DNA from: Stenopsyche tienmushanensis
Lineage: Eukaryota > Arthropoda > Insecta > Trichoptera > Stenopsychidae
Direction of reading: 5' to 3'
Length of the DNA stretch: 64,000 bases
Assembly (NCBI GenBank): GCA_008973525.1
Contig: WACJ01000403.1
Span: 620,001-684,000, forward strand
Of this stretch, positions 43,121 through 55,541 are shown in pieces. Every line of letters starts with the position of its first letter. Within the stretch, counting starts at the first letter, position 1. Position numbers and translations under genes: made by a program. Below the pieces are notes generated by a model. It worked only from the letters and a program-made list of their open reading frames with translations, ran no database searches and had not been told where the DNA came from.

Positions 43121-43195
43121 TACCGGTAAATAACCGGCAAACTGGTAATGGGCGATTTTTTAAAATCGCTTTACCGGTAATTTATATTTGGCTAT
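43121..43195. repeat. Cluster of ttaccggtaa palindromes with a hairpin
   Basis: The strings gttaccggtaaataaccggc, aactggtaat and tttaccggtaattta, plus the hairpin gcgattttttaaaatcgc, are packed into 75 bases. ACCGGT repeats of this kind occur in subterminal regions of some hAT-like elements, and the sequence also fits Grainyhead-type binding sites. I cannot separate the two from sequence alone. Confidence 0.45.
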
Positions 43196-44037
43196 TAATT
43201 GCAAGCAAAGTTGTCTAAAGGCGACTTGTGATTCCTAACATATGCATGTATACCACATCCTGTCCTGCGGGATCATTTACGGGATTTGAGCATTTCTTGT
43301 TCAGGTTTGTCACAACATAATGAATATATATTTTTTGTAATATTATATACACGTCATTAAAATTGATTGTCATCAATTCTATATCTATTCTATTCTATAC
43401 TATAACTGAATTGGTATTTCTATTCATAAACAAAGATACGGCGACAAATAAAACCAATGTTTCGACTTTCAATTACTACTTTGTGGTATTGTATTTGTTG
43501 TTTTTTTTACAAACTTAATCGACATTTCTTTCATTTCAAAAATATTTGTGACGCCAAAAGTCAAGGTCTATAGAATTTACGATTAATCTTGATTTTAAAT
43601 TGGCTAATGATAAGTTATCAAAGTCATATAATACTGGGCTAAAAATAACGAGAAGGCAAGTGACCAGTCAATGTATCGTTTGAAAAAATTGTGAGTTTTT
43701 GTTGCTCTCATGATTACCTCATTTTCATCCCCATTTATTTCCACAACCGAGCCAGAATTATTTATAACCTATTTGACATTTTTTCCCCTTATTTTTGCAT
43801 TTTTTGATAACAACTTTATTTGAAATCTGTAGTTATTTCATTTTAAAAAAATATTGTATTTTTTACGAAATATTGTGCATTCATTTTAATAAAATCTTGT
43901 AAACGTGTTTTATATTTGTCTATTAGATAATTTAAAAATAAAGACTGTGTAAGAAGTGTGTTTAACCCTTTAGCAAAAATTTATCGTGGAAAGAGCGTTC
44001 ATCATTTGAAAAAAATATATAAAAAATGAAAAACCTG
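43196..44037. other. A+T-rich DNA, nothing recognised
   Basis: No supported feature. A single TTAACCCTTTAGC end at 43,963-43,975 might be an orphan TTAA-element terminus. Confidence 0.4.
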
Positions 44038-44620
44038 GAAGTTGAATGAAATTAACAATTTGGAACAGCGAGTGGCTAAGCCGTCGACTGCTCAGGTCGC
44101 GATTGAACGCCAAAGATCGCTGTTTGCTCGCGTATTCGAACTAAAGTGTAAAAATAAATACACAAATATATCGACAAGGGGAACCCATCAAGTCAACATA
44201 TTGCAGACGCACGCACTAGAAATACAAATACACATAGGCACGTAAACCTAAACATGTCCAAGAAGGACGACACAATATGATGACGTGTCCGTAAAACTTG
44301 GTCGACGTCCGTGTACAGCCGTATCCAGGAATCTGCTAAAGCGCTTTTGCTCCGGGAGAAATTGGGAGGATAGATGATTTGGACGAAACCAGCGGCGTGA
44401 GGTCGCTAGACGATGTCATCGAAGAATTTGTACAGGTGGCGTTCGTCTCCCGCCTTTTTGTACTTGTTCCGCTCTCTGATGGCGAGCGTCTTCTCAAAAT
44501 TCTTAAACTATCTGGATCAAGATTCTCAATTTCGATCCTAGGAGATACGCCCGTCCCGAGGAGAAACTTTGGCGCTCAAAGGACAGTATGCCTGCTTAAA
44601 TTAGAAAGTTCTTGCTAATA
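44038..44620 (+). other. Moderately G+C-rich block with protein-like frames, unrecognised
   Basis: Two plus-strand frames (44,042-44,245, LEQRVAKPSTAQVAIERQRS; and 44,379-44,618, VRSLDDVIEEFVQV, GDTPVPRRNFGAQR) have better-balanced composition than the surroundings. The word ttggaacagcgagtgg is shared with 2.2 and 19.1 kb, which suggests a retroelement or transposon remnant. No domain could be named. Confidence 0.25.
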
Positions 44621-45384
44621 AATACGAATTGGTTTCATAGGGTTGTTGTCCATCCATCGATGTCCCATACAATTTTATGTTTGGGGTCTTTTGAAAACCA
44701 AGATTTCTATATAAAACGGTAGAAAATGGATGAAGTGTCTTCGAAAAAAATAGAAACATGGCGGTAACACTCGTCTTAATGGACCTTGTACTGAGTTTGC
44801 TTCATAATATTTAGCGAAAAATACATAGTGAGATTAGCTAAATATGTTTTCATGGTTCGCTCAAAAAAAAAAAGGAATCCATTGATTTTCATTCATTCCA
44901 TTGTATATCAATGGAGTCGATTGTTTGACATTTGCGCGCAAACATTGTCTTTATCTCGACAATATCACGTTTTTCCAGTGTTGGAAGGAAACATCCGCCA
45001 AAAACGAGGAAAGACTATGGTACAAAATGTTAGATTCGGCGGCACAGTAAGGCGAAATTGCTCTCCATGCCAAATTAACACGTTATAGTCGGTGCCCGCG
45101 TTAACGCTTAATGAGATTGACGGAAATTGAGCTTGAATAGAAATTGATTTAGATTTAAATTTATTTCTAGGGATGAAAGTACTCATATGTGTTAATATTT
45201 TAATCGTATAAAATGAATCTAAATATCATCTGTCTGCAAAACATGCATTTAATTTTATTCTTGTGTTTATGCGTCATTTAATCAATACCTGTTCATACAA
45301 TTCAACTCAAAAAATAACACTATTGTGTTTAGAAAATTCTTTTGTAGGCATCACTGAAATTTTGTTTGGTTTAAGAACTACCCT
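44621..45384. other. Spacer, nothing recognised
   Basis: No supported feature in this stretch. Confidence 0.4.
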
Positions 45385-45480
45385 CAAATCTCTTTTTGTG
45401 CGATTTCGAAGTTATGCGGTTTTTTTAAAGCAGCATTTTTTTTTAAATTTCATAAAGAATACGTATCGAGATATTTTGGA
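45385..45480 (+). repeat. Repeat H, copy 2
   Basis: ctttttgtgcgatttcgaag followed by ttatgcggtttttttaaagc is the inverse of copy 1 words and nearly identical to 51,700-51,765. Confidence 0.6.
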
Positions 45481-45819
45481 TAAAATAGGAAATGTATATC
45501 TATTTTAAGAAATAAGTAAAATTTTATGAATTTCTTGCGATCTTTATTTGAAGTTTAGTACGCAACGCCCGGATTCTAAAGTGTTAATATATTGAGCTAT
45601 CTCTGGCAGTACGTGTTAGTTTAATATACCCGAATTTCTGGATTGGTATTTCTGTGGAAGATTCATTAGAATGTAATTTTCCTGGAGCGGATAAAAATAG
45701 TTTTAGCGCTCGAGACGTTGAAGATTTTTCTTTTGTTGCTATTTGAACCGACGCTCATTATATAGCCGAATTTTTAATCCTTTTTCGGAAAGATCCCCAC
45801 AAATCTGTTACGTTTTGCA

Positions 45820-46700
45820 TTATGGATAGCTACGTCTTGAGTTGTTACTCGTCCTGTTTTTCAGAACTCGTTAACCCACTTCGAAGACCGCGGTCTATTC
45901 TTAGAAAACGTAGTTCTACGACATTTCCCAGCTTCCGTTCGGACCTTTCGATTTATTCCATTCGACGAGATGAATCTTCAATTCGCTCTCGAGCACATGA
46001 TCTGTGTCGGATTTGATTCATTCTTTTTACTGTCGTTCGAAACGATCGATGACTGTATCGATGGACGTTCTCGGATTCGCTCGCAGTTCTGAGGTAACTA
46101 GTTATGTTCGACCAGATGTTGGTAAATATGTAATGGCTATTCGAGATATAGTAAACGAATCATGCCAAGTTTCGTCCGAGGCGTTTCAATGTTGTCGACT
46201 TTCGTCGCCCACGCAGCAACGTAACGCAATATGGATTGTCGTGAATTTATGCGAGTTTCCATTTACTTCAAAGTCGATATCTTCGTTCGATTTTCACTTT
46301 TGTGGTTCGCTTCCAAACGGCTCACCGGCTTCGTTAACAACAGTTCGATTATATTCGATCTCGTCTTGAAATCAAACGCGTTTGCACCCGAGCAGCTATA
46401 CGTATGCGTTGTGTAAATATTTGTCGGAAATTCCTCGATCAGTCGGAGTGCTATGGTGCTTTCGCTCCGAGTAAGCGCGCTGCTGTTCTGGGATGTATGA
46501 CCATCGTTTGACGGGAACCATGAGCGTGGGACGAAGGAAGAGAGTTTAAAAATAAATAAATTTGGCATTTTTATAGACGACTCCGGAAAATCTCGAGACG
46601 TTATCGAGCTACGTGCGTCTCGATTCTCGTCTTCATTTGACGGTGGACACCGTCGAAATAATCAACGCCTAGTATTGTTACGTCGAAAGGTAAAATTTTG
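45820..46700. other. CpG-richer block with unassigned frames
   Basis: For about 900 bases CG dinucleotides (ttcga, cgacg, tcgtc) are frequent without the extreme G+C of the 39-kb island. Frames run on both strands (for example 101 codons on the minus strand, 46,568-46,263), but no domain is recognised. It may be 5' UTR/first-exon DNA of a host gene, like the 60.6-kb block with similar texture. Confidence 0.25.
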
Positions 46701-47019
46701 TCTGCATGCGATTATAACAAAAGATTTGGATAAAGATAAGCTACAGTAACACATTCCGGTCGGGCTGAGTAGAAATTGATTGTTGAAAATTTGATGTGTA
46801 TCTGTGGACTTTTTTGCCTTTAAAAGTGATATTTCTGACAATCATCCAGATTACTCTCTCCAGTTTCATTATTGTGAAGGTGATAAGCTCTAATCGTATG
46901 TCTGTTAATAGATTTATCTGCCAACTTTCGCAGGACGATGTAAACCTTTAGGAAATCTTCATAGAAGGCGTTCTTGATACCTTCACCTGACCCACAGAAG
47001 TGAGAACCCACACACAGAC
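46701..47019. other. Spacer before hAT copy B
   Basis: No supported feature was seen between the CpG-richer block and hAT copy B. Confidence 0.4.
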
Positions 47020-47685
47020 ACCAAAGATAGGCAATGCCTTCTGCCCTTAATGCGTAAAATATTATTTTGAAAATATGCCCGAAGTAACATTAAAGCATCG
47101 AGTTTTTCGTCATTTAGTCTGTATCTGATTTTGGTAGCCAGGTAACTTGCTGCTGAAAATGCACGCTCTGCTGAGATACGGACTTAAACACGCAAAATTT
47201 CCGATTTCCCGACAAATTATTTATTTCCGTCGCTGCAGATGAATACTTACATACTATAATGCTTTGATGTGATTCGTAATTGTATTACGGAGGAATACAA
47301 AAATTCTGAACCACATATCTATTATATTTCATATCGATATTCCCATTATTAGACTCGAGGTGTAGTAAATACATCACCGGTAGGTAATATAACAATTTAA
47401 AAAAACATATATGTACTGTATATATGTATAGATAGATTAGACAGTTATTGCCCCTAGGCGTCGCCTAAGCTCGCCAATTAGTAGTTACGCCATTGTTTCC
47501 AAGCGTTCATATTTCGGTAGAAATATTTCGATTTAGTAGCCTTCATCGTGCTGGTGAGGTGTATGATTTCTGTTAGATAAAAATTTCAATCCCGCATCTT
47601 TCGGGATTATGTTTACTAATCCCGGGATTCATGAGCACCTAAAACTGGTCGGGATCCCGGGATCGGATTCCCAAGCCTCAACCCT
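47020..47685 (-). mobile_element. hAT-type element copy B
   Basis: The 5' end (right side) has gggaatccgatcccgggatc, then a second and third cccggga / tcccga palindrome. The body matches copies A, C and D. The hAT C-terminal motif is present but disrupted on the minus strand at 47,175-47,095 (FSAASYLATKI-like text, then a stop). It lacks the short segment before the motif that A and C retain. The left terminus is eroded. Confidence 0.8.
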
Positions 47686-48424
47686 TCTAATATGTAATTT
47701 TCTTCACATGTGTCATGGCACTCCAATTTATGCAGCCCTCGTTGGTTAACGGTTTCCCGTGAGATTTAAGCGAACTTTGAAGGGTCTTTAATATCTTGTT
47801 GGATATAATTTAAAGCAGTGACAAATTAGAAATACCGGGTGCTGTTAAGAAAGTGTATATTTCATTTTCTATTCATATATTCGACTAATGTATCGTTTGC
47901 TGATATATTTTATTGCCGTTATAAAAAATGAAAGATTTTATATGATCAAAATACAATTTATGAGCGCTATTTATTATGCGGTTTGTAAATTGACATTAAG
48001 GATAAATAGTATATATAAACTGATTGAAACATTTGCATACCATTATATTTTTATAATTTCGTCGTGTAACAGTCAACCCTCGTATAACACGATAGATAGG
48101 ATCCTAAAAAGTCACTACTAATCAACATCAAGCTATAGTATTTTTAGCAAAATCTTGATTTTTATTCGTTTTTTTTTCCTGATATTCGCTTGCATATTAT
48201 ACTTACTTTGACCATACACAATGTTGACATTATTTTTACGTCGTCGACTTAGGTACGAGGTTAATACACTCTAAAATTGTAAAACGTCTTCATGCTTCCG
48301 TGATTTCGATGGATTCATCGTAGACCTTATTAAAAATTATTGCTGTGCAATGAGTGTTAAATTTAGTTATGATGAGATTAAAATAATAAATAATAAGGGG
48401 AATTCTTCTTTTGTATAATTCAAA
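47686..48424. other. A+T-rich DNA with weak repeat similarity
   Basis: 48,255-48,335 weakly matches 17,120-17,200. No exon recognised. Confidence 0.35.
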
Positions 48425-48600
48425 ATACACTTAAATCTTTTTTTGTGCGGTAGATTTGTTCCGCGGAAAATCGCACAAAAAAAGCCATGACTTACATATA
48501 AAAAGTGAAAATGACCTGGATTTTAAAAACAGCATAACTTTGAAACAGCTATATAAAATATATCCAAAAATCGCATAAAAAAAGTTAATCAAAAAACCTT
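48425..48600 (-). repeat. Repeat H, longest copy
   Basis: It contains two tandem halves (gaaaatcgcacaaaaaaagc and aaaaatcgcataaaaaaagt) separated by acagcataactttgaaacag. The second half is the inverse of 52,335-52,400. Confidence 0.65.
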
Positions 48601-49039
48601 TGTATTGTGTTTAAAATAATTCTATGATCGTGTTAGAACGAAATATTGTTGTGAAAATGTCATGAAATATAAAAACTTGTGAATTCATCGACGTCGACGA
48701 GTATTTCGAGAAATACGACATTCATTTTGGGTCTTCCCAATGCGTCCGTGGTGCGCTCGCTCGTCGCAGCTCCTAGCGTCATAATAACCTGAATTGAAGC
48801 TAAACTGATACAATTGCGAAGCGTTTGTAATCATTTGCGGTTTGATTTTAAACCCACGCGATTTGGATGCGTGGAAAGTAGGATTAAAAGTAAAGAATAA
48901 CACATCCGGGCACACTGAATGAGCATCGCCGGTAGCGATTTCGTGGCGCTAAATTCGTGTTGCAACATTCGTAAGTCGGTCAAACGAAGATAATTTGACG
49001 ATGACGCTTTAAAAACAATCTTCGGCCATATAATTAATA
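48601..49039. other. Transition into a CpG-richer block
   Basis: CG dinucleotides increase from about 48,690 (cgacgtcgacgag, gctcgctcgtcg). Minus-strand frames here have no recognisable domain. Confidence 0.35.
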
Positions 49040-49210
49040 GTCGCACAGTGGTTGTAAAACTTTATTCGAAACGCCCCCTGTGGCACGCATCGTCTCGCAG
49101 CCGAACTGATTGAAATCGATTCGGTCTCATCGTGAGACGTTGCCTAGCGACGTAACAACGCACTTCCGGATCAGGACGAAGAAAACTTCTAGTCTGCTGC
49201 TTTTGTCTCG
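49040..49210. promoter_or_regulatory. Possible promoter with an RFX X-box match
   Basis: gttgcctagcgac (49,139-49,151) is a full match to the relaxed X-box consensus RYYNYY-N(1-3)-RRNRAC bound by RFX factors at cilia-gene promoters. An ETS-like acttccgga lies 15 bases further. The block is G+C/CpG-enriched against A+T-rich flanks. The relaxed consensus also occurs by chance, so this is suggestive only. Confidence 0.3.
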
Positions 49211-49834
49211 TGTTGTCTCGTCACCTCATCCTTATTGTTCTTCGTTTGGCGTTTGCTAATTCAGCGTATTGTTATGACTTACATCAAAACATATTTCGCT
49301 TTGATCAGCGCTTTTTGCTTACTATCTATCAGAAACCGAATAAGACGTATTCAATTTTATCAAGATGCATTTTGTGCTGCTGTTCCACATTTCTGCGGAG
49401 TACACAATCTTATCGTGTTAAATTTATCTGGATGCATCCCAAGTTGAAGACTCGTTTCCGAAATGCACGTCTGCAGGTAGCTGTTTGCTGTGTAGTTTAA
49501 TAATTTTTGTCTACTCCTCTTGGATCTAATTTTTAATTGAACGATTATGAGAAAATTGACTTATTTATAGGTGATTTTTGTTTTTGGGTCGTTAACGTCT
49601 CAATTTGTCCATATTGCCATCGATAAATGCTAGGTCACCCGATGGTATACACCCCCACACCGTGATATGCCCGTCACCACGTTTTACAGTTGCAACTTCT
49701 GATATCATTATTACCTTTGCTTGTCCATTAGATCAATATATTTGTATTTGTCGACAAATATTACATCAATTAGCTTACATCTTTTTCTGTTGTTTAAATT
49801 AAGCTCCTAGGGCATGGACTTGTTTTCTTAAAAT
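49211..49834. other. Spacer, unassigned
   Basis: A 96-codon plus-strand frame starts at 49,210 directly after the promoter-like block (ILIVLRLAFANSAYCYDLHQ); its start resembles a signal peptide (hydrophobic run, then a small-residue ANSA site). No domain is recognised and a chance origin is quite possible. Confidence 0.25.
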
Positions 49835-49985
49835 TTCTTTTATGTGACCATTGCCAACCATTTTGACATGTTTTTTCATCGCATGATCGCCAATCACACA
49901 CCTCGTAGCATTCAAACTCAAGATAATTGAGCTACGAGACCAACAGCGTGATTACCTAAAGGTACATGAGATGTCCGGGAAAGTC
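49835..49985 (+). repeat. Repeat Z, copy with full distal end
   Basis: The words ccattgccaaccattttgac, catgatcgccaatcacac and agataattgagctacgagac match 16,135-16,245. Confidence 0.6.
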
Positions 49986-50164
49986 CTCATGCAGAGCCTA
50001 ACTTGGTTAACATTAACACTTTTCCTAAAGTTGTTCACCTTTAAAATAATCGATATTCGATCAGGAACACGACCTGCGAGGCGATTACTATACCTATATG
50101 AAAGAAAATGTTAAGTCCCGCATTTTCGAATGAACGCCAACCCACCCTTTTCGGAATAACTCGT

Positions 50165-50215
50165 TTCAGGGCACGCGTTTCAAATGAAAAATTTTCCCTG
50201 CAGCGCCCTGTATAT
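50165..50215 (-). mobile_element. Solo terminal end (G4) of the IS630-linked family
   Basis: The inverse reads cagggcgctgcagggaaaat followed by ttcatttgaaacgcgtg, matching both the terminus and the aaacgcgtga word of G1. No second end was found nearby. Confidence 0.65.
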
Positions 50216-51689
50216 TATTTTTAAGCATGAATCACGCATATTTCAAATCATCATCAGTATTTGAGATGACAGTATAAATGATGCTTAGCTGTATTTGCAA
50301 TTACAAGCTAACCTTGACCGTAAGATTTCTCTTTTAAATTTGACCAGGCATCGGACGTTTCATATGAAAACACCCGATATTTTTCATGTATAAATCATCG
50401 TTCTCTTGCTCAACATCTTTCCACGATTGCATCATTAAAGATGGTCTATAAAACGAAGCATAGGTGTGTAAATCGTAAATACCGAGTGATTTGGCATTCC
50501 GAAACAGATGTGTTTTATAATTTCAGTCGACATAATTCACATGATTTTTGTATGACACGTTTCCAGAGTTGTCTTATTATACAATCCTTCACCATCTGTA
50601 TGGGCAGTTCCAATTAGCATCTTCTTTGCAGAGAAGCAGTTCTGTCGGGTCGCTGCTTTCGAGAATGGTGCCAAAGCATTTCGGTCAAGTATTTCGCGTC
50701 GAAACGCAACGTAAACAAAAGCAAAGACAACAGAACGCTGCGTGCTGTCGAAAAACGAAAGTGGATTTGTTGCAGCAAGGGCATCGGTAGATTAAGCGCC
50801 AGGCGGGTGCTTTTCTTTTTGGTCTGCTTCAGGTTCGGGTGATCTCATGCCTCTGACGCTTCGAGAAAGAGTTAAATGCATCGCTGTTTTGTGATGACAT
50901 CACGTCCTTCGTCACTCGAAGAAGTGTTATACGAAAACCACAACCTGCTCACATCCGTCGCTGGCAGGCGGCAAACTTCCGCAGGCGTTGACCAACCGTA
51001 CGTGGGTTTCGTCAGTCGTCTGCGAGAGACCAGCACTTGAGGCAGTCCGATTCTGCTTACGTCCCGGGTAGGCCGCTCATTATTGTCTTTATAAGGCAAT
51101 CCGTCCGACGATGTTTACTTCGAGGATTGTGCAATATCTCTGCACAATGTTCTTATAAACACTCTGGCGTGTGTCTGTGCTTGTTTTCGTGCGAGTGTAG
51201 TGAGTGTCCTTGCCTAACAGGCGTGTGTTGGCCGACGAAAAGGCCTGACATCACAGTTTTTAAATAGAAAAACCACTGATTCATCGGCCGGTACTGTCAA
51301 ATTGCTATTGTTATGACAAGTTTTTTGACCGTTTGACACTTGGCGATGCTCGCTTTTTACTAGGCGACAAAAACAGTAAGTCACAAGCACCTTTAAAAAC
51401 GATGATTTTGTCTCGAGCGCAATATGTGGAACAAGGACCCAAATCAACCAGTTTCTGCACTGTTATAAAAATACAACAGATTGTGTCTGCACATCACACT
51501 GCATGCTTAATTCTATCTTTAAAAAAATCATAGCCAGTTACACCCCCAACGATTACCATTTCCTTGCTTCGAATACGAAGCAAGAAAATGAAAATTACTG
51601 TTGTTTTTGTTTGAAAGAAATTGGTCATTGCAGTCGTCTTATAATCAAGAAGAAAATGTAAAAGAGTGAATCAGATATCAAATAAATTA
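50216..51689. other. Mixed-composition DNA with unassigned frames
   Basis: A plus-strand frame at 50,548-50,790 ends Gln/Lys-rich (QRKQKQRQQN) and a G+C-richer block at 50,900-51,100 follows. Neither contains a recognisable domain or paired splice sites. Confidence 0.3.
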
Positions 51690-51775
51690 AAATACACCCA
51701 AACCTTTTTTTTTGTGCGATTTCGAAGTTATGCGGTTTTTTTGAAGCAATATATTTTTTTAATTTCATTCGATTT
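51690..51775 (+). repeat. Repeat H, copy 4
   Basis: ttttgtgcgatttcgaagtt followed by atgcggtttttttgaagc matches 45,400-45,440 almost exactly. Confidence 0.6.
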
Positions 51776-52334
51776 TTTCAAATGTTTCGACTTTTAAAAA
51801 TGCATTCTCCAAAGGAATTTCCAAAATTCCAACTACTTACGGAGTAATAGCTATTGTAGTGACGCGGCAATTTGGCCGGTCCTACCATAGAATAAGAATA
51901 AAATATTTTAACGCGTTTTACTTGAAAACTACTTTTTTCAACACGGTTGAAATCATATCTCAAATTTTAATGAATTAATTTACTTCAAACTGGATACGAA
52001 TCTTTTCTATATAACCTTATATTATTCCTAGCAGATTTATGTCAACATTTATTTTTTAACTATTTAAAAAAAAGTTAAAACTGACAAAATAAGGCCAAAA
52101 AATGACTTGACTGAATTTTTTAAGCAGTCGCCATTTTGTGATTTGTTTATATTTTGATTTAGGGTCTATAGTGAAATCTTTACTAATTATGAATTATATT
52201 GTTGGAAAGAGAAAATCTACCCAGAACAATGATGACATTGGCACTAGATATACTATTTCTTCCGAAGAAGAGAGCGATTTTGAGTCATATCGAAAATCGC
52301 AACGAAAATTATCATACAGCGATGATAGTTAACT

Positions 52335-52455
52335 TTTTATTTTTTTTATGCGATTTTGGATATATTTTATGTAGCTGTTTCAAAGTTATGCGGTTTTTAA
52401 AATACATGGAACGCATCTTCATTTTTTCTATGCAAGTCATAGGCTTTTTTTATAA
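52335..52455 (+). repeat. Repeat H, copy 5
   Basis: ttatgcgattttggatatat, gtagctgtttcaaagttatg and gcggtttttaaaa form the inverse of 48,525-48,590. Confidence 0.6.
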
Positions 52456-54477
52456 CATTTATTATTAATTATGGACTCATTTAATGCTAATATTGATTTT
52501 TATGACACTTCACACTTCAAATACTCGTTTTGTCTTTGATTTTCTATCAAAATTTAAATTTCGTTTAAACTTTTCCGTTTTAGTATATATACCACCGCGT
52601 AATATAGAAACAGCGTTAATCTCCTATAAATGTTTTGTAAAAAAAACATGCTACTGTTTCTTTTGGCACCTGTTTTTCATTAAATATCGACCAGATGGCC
52701 TTTGTGGCTTTAGTAAAATTATAAAACCATGAATGCAAACCAATATATTCGGCATTTTGAGTTGTAATTCCGATTGACCGGTTTTTTATGATAATGTATC
52801 CACAGTTAATGAAGTAATACTCCACTCAATTACTACACCGCCGACCCTCATAAAATTATAACCACAGGTACCTCAAAACATTAGGTAGCAATATAATTAA
52901 ATGCACTTTTATTACATGATTACGCTTTAACACGTTGTATGCTGGGTTGTTTGGGACGCCATGTATTAAACGTTTAAGTATCAACATCGCGTAACATGAT
53001 TTATTAAATGGAACTTTACAAAAGAAAAGATGATGTATTTTATGTAATTGTCGTTAAATAAATATAAAAAATTGTGTATTTATGTTCTTAAAAGACTAAA
53101 ATCGCAAATTGACCGCATCATATGGCTCCAGTATCGAAACTTAAATTTGTACAAAATAACGGTGTGCATGATAAATGTTAAACAGATGTTTGTATGGCGA
53201 AAATATTTAAATTTTAAATATGTGCATTCAAACTAATATATAGCTGTATAAAAGACAATATTGTGGGCATGAAATATGTTTATTTTTGTCTTCCGCTTTT
53301 AACGAGTAGTATTTTCGAAAAAGAGATTACCTTCTCTCGCATTCTGTCCGAGTGGCAGCGAATGATAGTGATTGCCTGTTCCCGCAAACAGTGTGTTAAC
53401 ACGCCGACATCCATTATTGATATGTTAACACCGACGACGGTTATTAAGCGGTGCACTGCTCATCCATAGCGATCGTTTCGTTTATTGATTATTTTACCTG
53501 TGACCTTAAAACGCCCATGTAACTTTTAATGGTTGAGGTTGTTTTTTTCTTCTTCTTTCTAAAGCTTATGGTCGAAGGTCGCTCTGTTTTGATGTTAATT
53601 TTAAAACCAGTCTCAATCGAGTGTTGCGAACATTTGTGAATGAGATTGTTTTGGCTGGAAACGTTTCGACGTTTTGCTACAGAATTTTGAAAATGTCATT
53701 TGAAAGTATATATCTTGATTTTTTTTTTGGCAACTCGTCAATGTCATGCGCGCGATGTTCTGGAAACTATGAAATTGAATATTCTGTTTTTGAAAATATC
53801 ACATTGAGAGCTTTTAATTGTGCTTATGTTCAACGGATCGATGTTGCTTTTGATCGACTTATTTAACACTCCTATTAGCTCGAAATCTATAAAATAGGGT
53901 ATATCGACAGAGAGTTCATCTCGTTTGGCTCTGTTGTACTCAGATGAGTACACATTATTGAGAGTTCATATGCTAACTAATTATTTTAATAGCGTTATTC
54001 CAGAATTATAGGAGTTTGCGTATTAATGAGGTAGTATTAGTAAAAAGATGCCAAAGCATGCTTTTTAAAAGACTGTCAGGGGAAAACATAGAAACTGAGG
54101 GAAATTGGAAAATGTTCGTAATGAAATATAATTATTTTTTCGTCTACGTTTTATATAATTTTCTTTAGATATGACGTGTGTGATATTTTTTTAACAACTT
54201 CTTTATGCCATCAAAACCAATGCTTTTGCAATCCCATTGGATTTCGTTACCCATTGAACAACCACCCGTTAAGACGTCGCGGGTTAACGAGCAAAATGAT
54301 AATTTTTAATATTTCCCTTACCGTGCTAAAAAAAACACCTGCGCGCTACTATGATATGTATTTGGTACACCATATAAAATTCTTAACCCTGTGTCTATTA
54401 TATTTCATATCGACATTTCCATTATTAGAGTCGAGTTATAGTAATGGTGAAGGAAGGCTAAAATACGGTCCCAATGA
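52456..54477. other. A+T-rich DNA, nothing recognised
   Basis: Two kilobases without a supported exon or repeat. A few short frames (for example 53,263-53,469, 53,621-53,866) have no recognisable domain. Confidence 0.4.
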
Positions 54478-54645
54478 AATCCCAGTCTTTTGCGATAATT
54501 CTTCGACTGTTTTCAAAATTTGAAGATCCTTCCGTTATCGCTTCATCCCTTAAGCTTATATTGCCTGTTTTAAATATCTGGAAACAATATTGGCATCTGT
54601 TACCATTTCACTATAAACATTAAGTATTCTTCTAATTTGTTGTTA
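54478..54645 (-). mobile_element. Mariner fragment M6 (M2 family) with empty TTAA site
   Basis: 54,490-54,548 matches 5,205-5,320 of M2 (with gaps), and 54,550-54,640 matches 5,875-5,965 (ttaagcttatatt, tggcatctg.., atttca.tataaac). The two M2 halves that lie 553 bases apart are contiguous here, joined at TTAA 54,550-54,553. It is thus the unoccupied counterpart of the P1 insertion site. The coding content (second half of the N-terminal domain) is decayed. Confidence 0.8.
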
Positions 54646-54969
54646 TCCTAAGAGAGTTAAGAGAAGGTAAATCCTCCAAAAGAGATCAGCTTCGTAAAGT
54701 CGAAACTGGATGATTTTCAAGCGTTTTTGTTATAAAAATAAACCCTTTTTGGAATGTCACATAATTCACAAAAAAAAAACGATAATCATGTTGCTCAATT
54801 AGTACGGCTTGAATTATGTGACGATAACAGTACGCAAATAAGGCACGTGGAAGTATTAATAGAAATTAATGACATGGAATTATAATGTGTTTGCTTTTTT
54901 AATTTAACGTCGAGGTTTTTGCACGTGATCCATATGATTATTTCGCGCAAATTTAATATTAAATTGGTT
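54646..54969. other. A+T-rich spacer
   Basis: No supported feature lies between mariner fragment M6 and hAT copy C. Confidence 0.4.
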
Positions 54970-55541
54970 GCGAATAGGGAAAACACTAAAAAATTCAAAT
55001 AATATTTTGAAAATATACCCGAAGCATCGAGTGTTTCGTCATTTAGGCTGGATTTGATTTTGGTAGCCAGGCAACCTGCTGCTGAAAGTGTACGCTCATT
55101 GCAGGTATTGTCATCAGATATTTAAATGCTAGCTCGAGTTGATGACCGCGTGAGCCCCCATTTTCGTATAACACCATCAATGTGACTTATAAAATTCCTT
55201 TCTGCTGAGACACGGACTAAAACTCGCAAAAATTCTCGATTTCCCGACAAATTATTTATTTCCGTCGCTGCAGATGAATACTTGTATACTATAATACTTT
55301 GATGTGATTCGTAATTAATTACCTGAGGAATACAAAAGTTCTGAAGCCCGTATCTATTATATTTCATATCGATATTCGCATTATTAGAGTCGAGGTGTAG
55401 TAAATACATCACCGGAAGGGAAAGGTTAATATAACAATTTGAATAACATATGTATATGTACCCGATTTTTTCGGGATTATGTTTACTATCCCGGATTACT
55501 ACGTAACCCGGGATCCAGGATCCCGAGATTGGATTCCCTAG
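54970..55541 (-). mobile_element. hAT-type element copy C
   Basis: The right end has inverse tagggaatccaatc plus cccggga palindromes; the left end keeps aatagggaaaacac, the inverted partner. Minus-strand coding remains hold the hAT motif near 55,095-55,020 (FSAAGCLATKI-like text). Upstream is an 80-100-codon frame (55,412-55,122, with YKYSSAATEINNLSGNREF) that is also readable in copies A, B and D. Part of the terminal palindrome region is shorter than in B and D. Confidence 0.82.
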
